A stretch of DNA of 12,013 bases from JBIKLM01 sp044375105. Its GTDB lineage: Bacteria; Planctomycetota; UBA1135; GCA-002686595. A program made the translations under genes and the position numbers. This document shows positions 9,801 through 12,013 of the stretch, piece after piece; the stretch's first letter is position 1, and each line of letters starts with the position of its first letter. The notes under the pieces were generated by a model. The model searched no databases and had not been told where the DNA came from. It worked only from the letters and a program-made list of their open reading frames with translations. Where the stretch lies: positions 1-12,013 of the forward strand of contig JBILNK010000133.1 of assembly GCA_044375105.1 (NCBI GenBank), given 5' to 3'.

Positions 9801-11191
9801 TCGCCGATCTGGATGCCACCTGGACCCGCGAGCGGATGCAGCTGGAGGCCCTCGGCTGCCGCTCGTTCCTGTGCGTTCCGCTGTCCTGCGCCGGGGACCA
9901 GATCGGCTTCCTCGGCTTCGACCGGCTGCGTTCGGAGCTGCCCTGGGATCCCGAGATGCCCTCGCTGATGCGGCTGCTGGCCGACGTGTTCGCCAACACG
10001 GTCGCCCGGGCGCGCAGCGAGGCGCGCCGCGCGGCCCTCGAAGAGCGCCTGCGCCAGGCTCAAAAGCTCGAATCCCTGGGCACCCTGGCGGGCGGCGTGG
10101 CCCACGACTTCAACAATCTGCTGATGGCCATCTCGGGGCATGCGGAGCTGCTGCTCGGGCGCCCGCAGCTCGACCCGGGGGTCAAGAGTTCGGTCGACGT
10201 GATGCTCAAGGCGGCCCGGCGCGGCTCCGACCTGACCCGCCAGCTGCTCGGCTTCGCGCGCAGCGAAAAGCCCGACACGCGCGTGATCGACCTGCACGAG
10301 TTGATCGCCGAGGTCCACCAGTTGCTCGGGCGCACGCTCAACAAGAACATCGAGGTCCAGCTGGACCTGGCGCCAGGCGCCTGTCTGGTGCGCGGGGACG
10401 CGAGCCAGCTCCAGCAAGTGCTGCTGAATCTCGCGGTCAACGCTCGCGACGCCATGCCAGGCGGAGGTCGCCTGACGATCCGCACCGGCGAGCGCTGGCT
10501 GCGGCCCGAGGTCGCCCACCTCTATCCGGAGCTGCCCTCCGGGCGCTACCAGGAGCTGCTGGTCAAGGACACGGGCGTGGGCATGTCGGCCGACCTCCAG
10601 GCGCGCATCTTCGAGCCGTTCTTCACCACCAAGGAGCCCGGGCGGGGCACCGGCATGGGGCTGGCGATGGTCTACGGGATCGTGCGCTCGGTGGGCGGCA
10701 TCGTGCGGGTCGAGAGCGAACCCGGCCAGGGAGCCGAGTTCAGCCTGCTGTTCCCCTCGGTGGGGCCCGCGGCGCTGCCGGAGCCCGACGACGCGCCGGA
10801 CGAGGCGCTCCAGGGCAGCGGCACCGTGCTGGTGGTCGACGACGAGGCGTTGGTGCGCAGCACCGCGGCGGCGATGGTGGAGGAGCTGGGCTATCGGGTC
10901 CTGGCGGTCGAGAACGGCGTGGAAGCGGCTCAGCGCGTGGCCGAAGCCCAGCCGCCGATCGACCTGGTGCTGCTCGACCTGATCATGCCGGGCATGGACG
11001 GGCGGGCAACCTTCGCGGAGCTGAGGAAACTCGATCCGGACCTGCCGATCGTGCTCTCCTCGGGCTGGGGCTACGACAACATCCAGCAGGAGTTCCCGGC
11101 CCCCGGCTTGTCGGGGCTCGTGCGCAAGCCCTTCCAGTTGGCCGAGCTCTCGCGCGTGCTCAAGTCGGCCCTGGAGCGCCGCGGCGGCTGA
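6890..11191 (+). CDS. Multi-sensor hybrid histidine kinase (pseudo-receivers, PAS, GAF, HisKA, HATPase, receiver)
   Basis: About 1433 residues with no membrane segment, so a cytoplasmic sensor. Order: receiver-like domain 1 (about 7-125, D59 kept in LVLVDFE but no acidic pair or Lys); receiver-like domain 2 (about 133-245, R184 where the phospho-Asp is expected and E234 in place of Lys in YLVEP); three PAS-like regions (about 262-360, 367-475, 487-585, the last two weak); GAF (600-745); a clear PAS (752-862, ending TDITPRKEA); GAF (877-1030); HisKA with phospho-acceptor H1072 in GGVAHDFNNLL; HATPase with NLAVNARDAM (1180-1189), DTGVGM (1227), FEPFFTTK (1241) and GTGMGL (1253); and an intact receiver with D1317/D1318, D1363 and K1413. 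ATP-dependent autophosphorylation and relay to D1363 are expected; the signal is unknown. ATG 6890 is chosen because it lies just before receiver 1 and leaves 71 bp for divergent promoters. In-frame GTG 6833 and ATG 6854 are alternatives, none with a good ribosome site. No output regulator lies nearby. Confidence 0.93.
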   Translation: MPQESPVRAALAALLVAPPAGDPALPEHLAELGFEVWIERGSDQACRRAAAGPDLVLVDFEIAQAEGWALPRFLAYDLSSRVPVVVFGPEGLEDSAREVLEDLCVTYLPRSIWGAGVEVLGRVLMPLMACAQRSVLLLDRPGAERASPWARALSTAGFDLRSAGSAIEALQALEERRPEVLIVRDVPSVVGADPFDGALARLVGQLQLIILADRELPERRARWLAQGALAYLVEPLHERALLEVLLEAPAARFEPALRRDPPSGLVYLELDPRGLIADANPSAGRLLGKRPAELIGRGLAPLVAAADRPLLTQPLESRGRRRPERLRLHLRAPGGVPWALRFDVLPNAGGGRTLIGAAEQRFGPSGALDLAGLVERAEEALLWVEWPGARLVAALGPVERLIGRRPELGQPLAEAIGTPLARRLEALLPAAAEGCPGRVLLESDLPAASSPVARVFPLGPQDARGGPRAIGVLLGAQDRPRHGAASLSELLLGSQVLLFHLDPKGHLEVRGGVGPGAQRGGHGGSVFSAFGDVPSLVEALRQGLAGRQRQLTVELAGKTFEVSLEPELDEAGQLLRLNGAAVDASQRRHSEQQLKLVVEATSSASGQGFFRTLVRYLTRALSVRLAYVAELVSATPPRLSMLALWSGSEYSDGYEYEAEGTPDALVLTDGAVHFPEGLYGRFRRHSWIAEQGVTSYLGVPILDSKAQVIGVLGVLHVAPLDERVQAESILRIFAARAGFEIERQRQSLAVRGSEARWRSLVENAPDLIATLDSEGRVLFANRQFSPAPGGGPPDFYQQILPEDRGRIRAQVEAVFASGAAASAEYRMRRGPERITWHACRIGRHEEEGRPAAVILVATDITPRKEAQAKLEMRVQLEKLITSISTRFINLSSAELDEGIQRALQQISEFTGLERAFLFQFDPDGTRLVRTHGWSAPGLPEFQSEIREDHPGALGWLLRRLRAREDFFVRSVADLDATWTRERMQLEALGCRSFLCVPLSCAGDQIGFLGFDRLRSELPWDPEMPSLMRLLADVFANTVARARSEARRAALEERLRQAQKLESLGTLAGGVAHDFNNLLMAISGHAELLLGRPQLDPGVKSSVDVMLKAARRGSDLTRQLLGFARSEKPDTRVIDLHELIAEVHQLLGRTLNKNIEVQLDLAPGACLVRGDASQLQQVLLNLAVNARDAMPGGGRLTIRTGERWLRPEVAHLYPELPSGRYQELLVKDTGVGMSADLQARIFEPFFTTKEPGRGTGMGLAMVYGIVRSVGGIVRVESEPGQGAEFSLLFPSVGPAALPEPDDAPDEALQGSGTVLVVDDEALVRSTAAAMVEELGYRVLAVENGVEAAQRVAEAQPPIDLVLLDLIMPGMDGRATFAELRKLDPDLPIVLSSGWGYDNIQQEFPAPGLSGLVRKPFQLAELSRVLKSALERRGG

Positions 11192-11230
11192 CCGGAGCAA
11201 GGCGGCACGCCGAAGCCGAGGCGCCGCGGA

Positions 11231-11244
11231 CGGGCGCTCGCCCG
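11231..11244. terminator. Short GC hairpin between convergent genes, possible terminator
   Basis: CGGGC at 11231-11235 pairs with GCCCG at 11240-11244 across a GCTC loop. Farther out, CCGCG at 11224-11228 can pair with CGCGG at 11250-11254. It occupies most of the 63-bp spacer between the stop of the hybrid kinase and the stop of the converging minus-strand gene. No T-tract follows on either strand. Position favours a termination role; in DNA this GC-rich the pairing could also be chance. Confidence 0.3.
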
Positions 11245-11254
11245 GGGGGCGCGG

Positions 11255-12013
11255 TCAAGGGAAGGGCGCCTGCGGCGCCGCTCGCAGGGCGGCCTCCACG
11301 GCAGTACGGCCCTCGGGGGGCAGCTTGTCGAGCGCCCGCAGGGCTCGCGGCGGTCGATAGCTCGCTTCGATGAAGCGCATGCGATAGCCGGCCCACAGGC
11401 CGCGGAAAAGCGGTTCCTGGTCGGCGATCGCCGGGGCCGCGAGGCCCGACAGGACCGCGTCGGCGCTGGGGTCGTAAGGCGAGAGCCGCAGACCCAACTG
11501 GAAACCCAGCCCCAGCGCCACAGCGGCGCGGCCGCGCGCTGGCCAGGCCGCCAGCCAGGCCCAGCCCTCGTCCAGGGGGCGATAGCGACCGACGCGGGCC
11601 GCTTTCCCGTCCCGGATCAGCTCGCGCACCACCAGGGTCTCGCCGATCAGCAGCGGGGCCAAGGCCCGGCCGACCCCCGCGGAAAACCAGCGGAAGTCGG
11701 CGTCCGCAAGTCCTTGGCCCTCGGCAGCGATGCGCCGCCCGAGCTCGGCCCCGGGCAGGCCGGCGGCCAGCGGCGGATAGCGCAAGCCGCGCACCTGCCG
11801 TTCCCGGTGGGCCTCGGCAAAGGCGCGCCCCAGGCCCGACAGGGCGGCCTGGCGCAGCTCGGCTTCCAGATCCTGGGCGCGCTGGAGCTCGCCGCGCAGG
11901 GCTTCGAGGTCGGTCCCCTTGGTCGGGACGAAGTCGCCGCCGTAGGCCAGGGGGGTCCAAGCGGGCCAGTTGGGATCGAGCCGCCGGATCCAGGCCCAGC
12001 GCGCCGCGGGATC
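11255..12013 (-). CDS. Unidentified protein, C-terminal 252 residues (5' end outside window)
   Basis: The minus-strand frame ending in TGA at 11255-11257 is open to the window edge, and the gene starts beyond it. An internal GTG at 11794 could be mistaken for the start, but the upstream residues in the same frame (WIRRLDPNWPAWTPLAYGG, then a charged helix near LEALRGELQRAQDLEAELRQ) look equally protein-like. The visible part begins Trp/Pro-rich, passes through a helical, possibly coiled-coil stretch, then reads as mostly alpha-helical with Gly-rich motifs (FSAGVGRALAPLL, ALGLGFQLGLRL, LFRGLWAGYRMRF). It contains no run long and apolar enough for a confident membrane helix and no catalytic motif I recognise. 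I cannot assign a family. It converges on the hybrid kinase. The competing frame at 11160-11960 is Arg/Pro/Gly-rich and overlaps the kinase end, so it is a shadow. Confidence 0.7.
   Translation of the reverse strand, partial: DPAARWAWIRRLDPNWPAWTPLAYGGDFVPTKGTDLEALRGELQRAQDLEAELRQAALSGLGRAFAEAHRERQVRGLRYPPLAAGLPGAELGRRIAAEGQGLADADFRWFSAGVGRALAPLLIGETLVVRELIRDGKAARVGRYRPLDEGWAWLAAWPARGRAAVALGLGFQLGLRLSPYDPSADAVLSGLAAPAIADQEPLFRGLWAGYRMRFIEASYRPPRALRALDKLPPEGRTAVEAALRAAPQAPFP

Noticed and set aside
9596..11200. Minus-strand open frame of 534 codons antisense to the kinase core
   Set aside because: It lies opposite the invariant HisKA, HATPase and receiver motifs and has shadow composition.
11160..11960. 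Minus-strand frame of 266 codons competing with the right-edge gene
   Set aside because: It is extremely Arg/Pro/Gly-rich and overlaps the 3' end of the kinase. The frame ending at 11255 has a normal amino-acid mix.

Overview
The window is very GC-rich (about 70% by eye) bacterial DNA with tightly packed genes and weak or absent Shine-Dalgarno sequences. A likely source is a high-GC Gram-negative lineage with many extracytoplasmic repeat proteins and large multi-sensor kinases, such as Planctomycetota, Myxococcota or a relative. The LeuRS sequence has a Planctomycetota-like feel to me, but I could not test this by alignment.

Layout: a tRNA-Ala(GGC) lies at the left edge on the minus strand. 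A 266-bp spacer follows, holding a GC inverted repeat and an isolated strong Shine-Dalgarno site. On the plus strand come leuS (leucyl-tRNA synthetase, GTG start at 348) and, 43 bp later, a FabG-type 3-oxoacyl-ACP reductase. The fabG gene converges on a minus-strand pair, and the two are separated by a 115-bp spacer with stacked inverted repeats, the best terminator candidate in the window. The pair is transcribed from 6818 to 3830: first an exported TPR protein, then a probable lipoprotein of the CRTAC1 type (seven calcium-loop FG-GAP/VCBS repeats plus an ASPIC/UnbV-like C-terminus). Divergent from the pair, 71 bp away, is one large plus-strand gene for a soluble hybrid histidine kinase of about 1433 residues. 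It has two degenerate N-terminal receiver-like domains, several PAS/GAF sensors, HisKA, HATPase and an intact C-terminal receiver. A minus-strand gene of unknown function converges on the kinase and runs off the right edge.

How the genes relate: leuS and tRNA-Ala are housekeeping translation genes. The TPR and CRTAC1 genes look like a two-gene operon for an extracytoplasmic complex. The hybrid kinase is a cytoplasmic signalling protein with no DNA-binding partner in view; its only visible link to the TPR/CRTAC1 pair is the shared divergent intergenic region. I see no insertion sequences, CRISPR arrays, integrases or phage genes. Many long open frames overlap the real genes, as expected at this GC content, and I treat them as shadows. 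I found no clear case of a new multi-gene system. The most unusual items are the tandem pseudo-receivers on the kinase, the TPR/CRTAC1 pair, the isolated aryl-polyene-like FabG, and the unidentified gene at the right edge.
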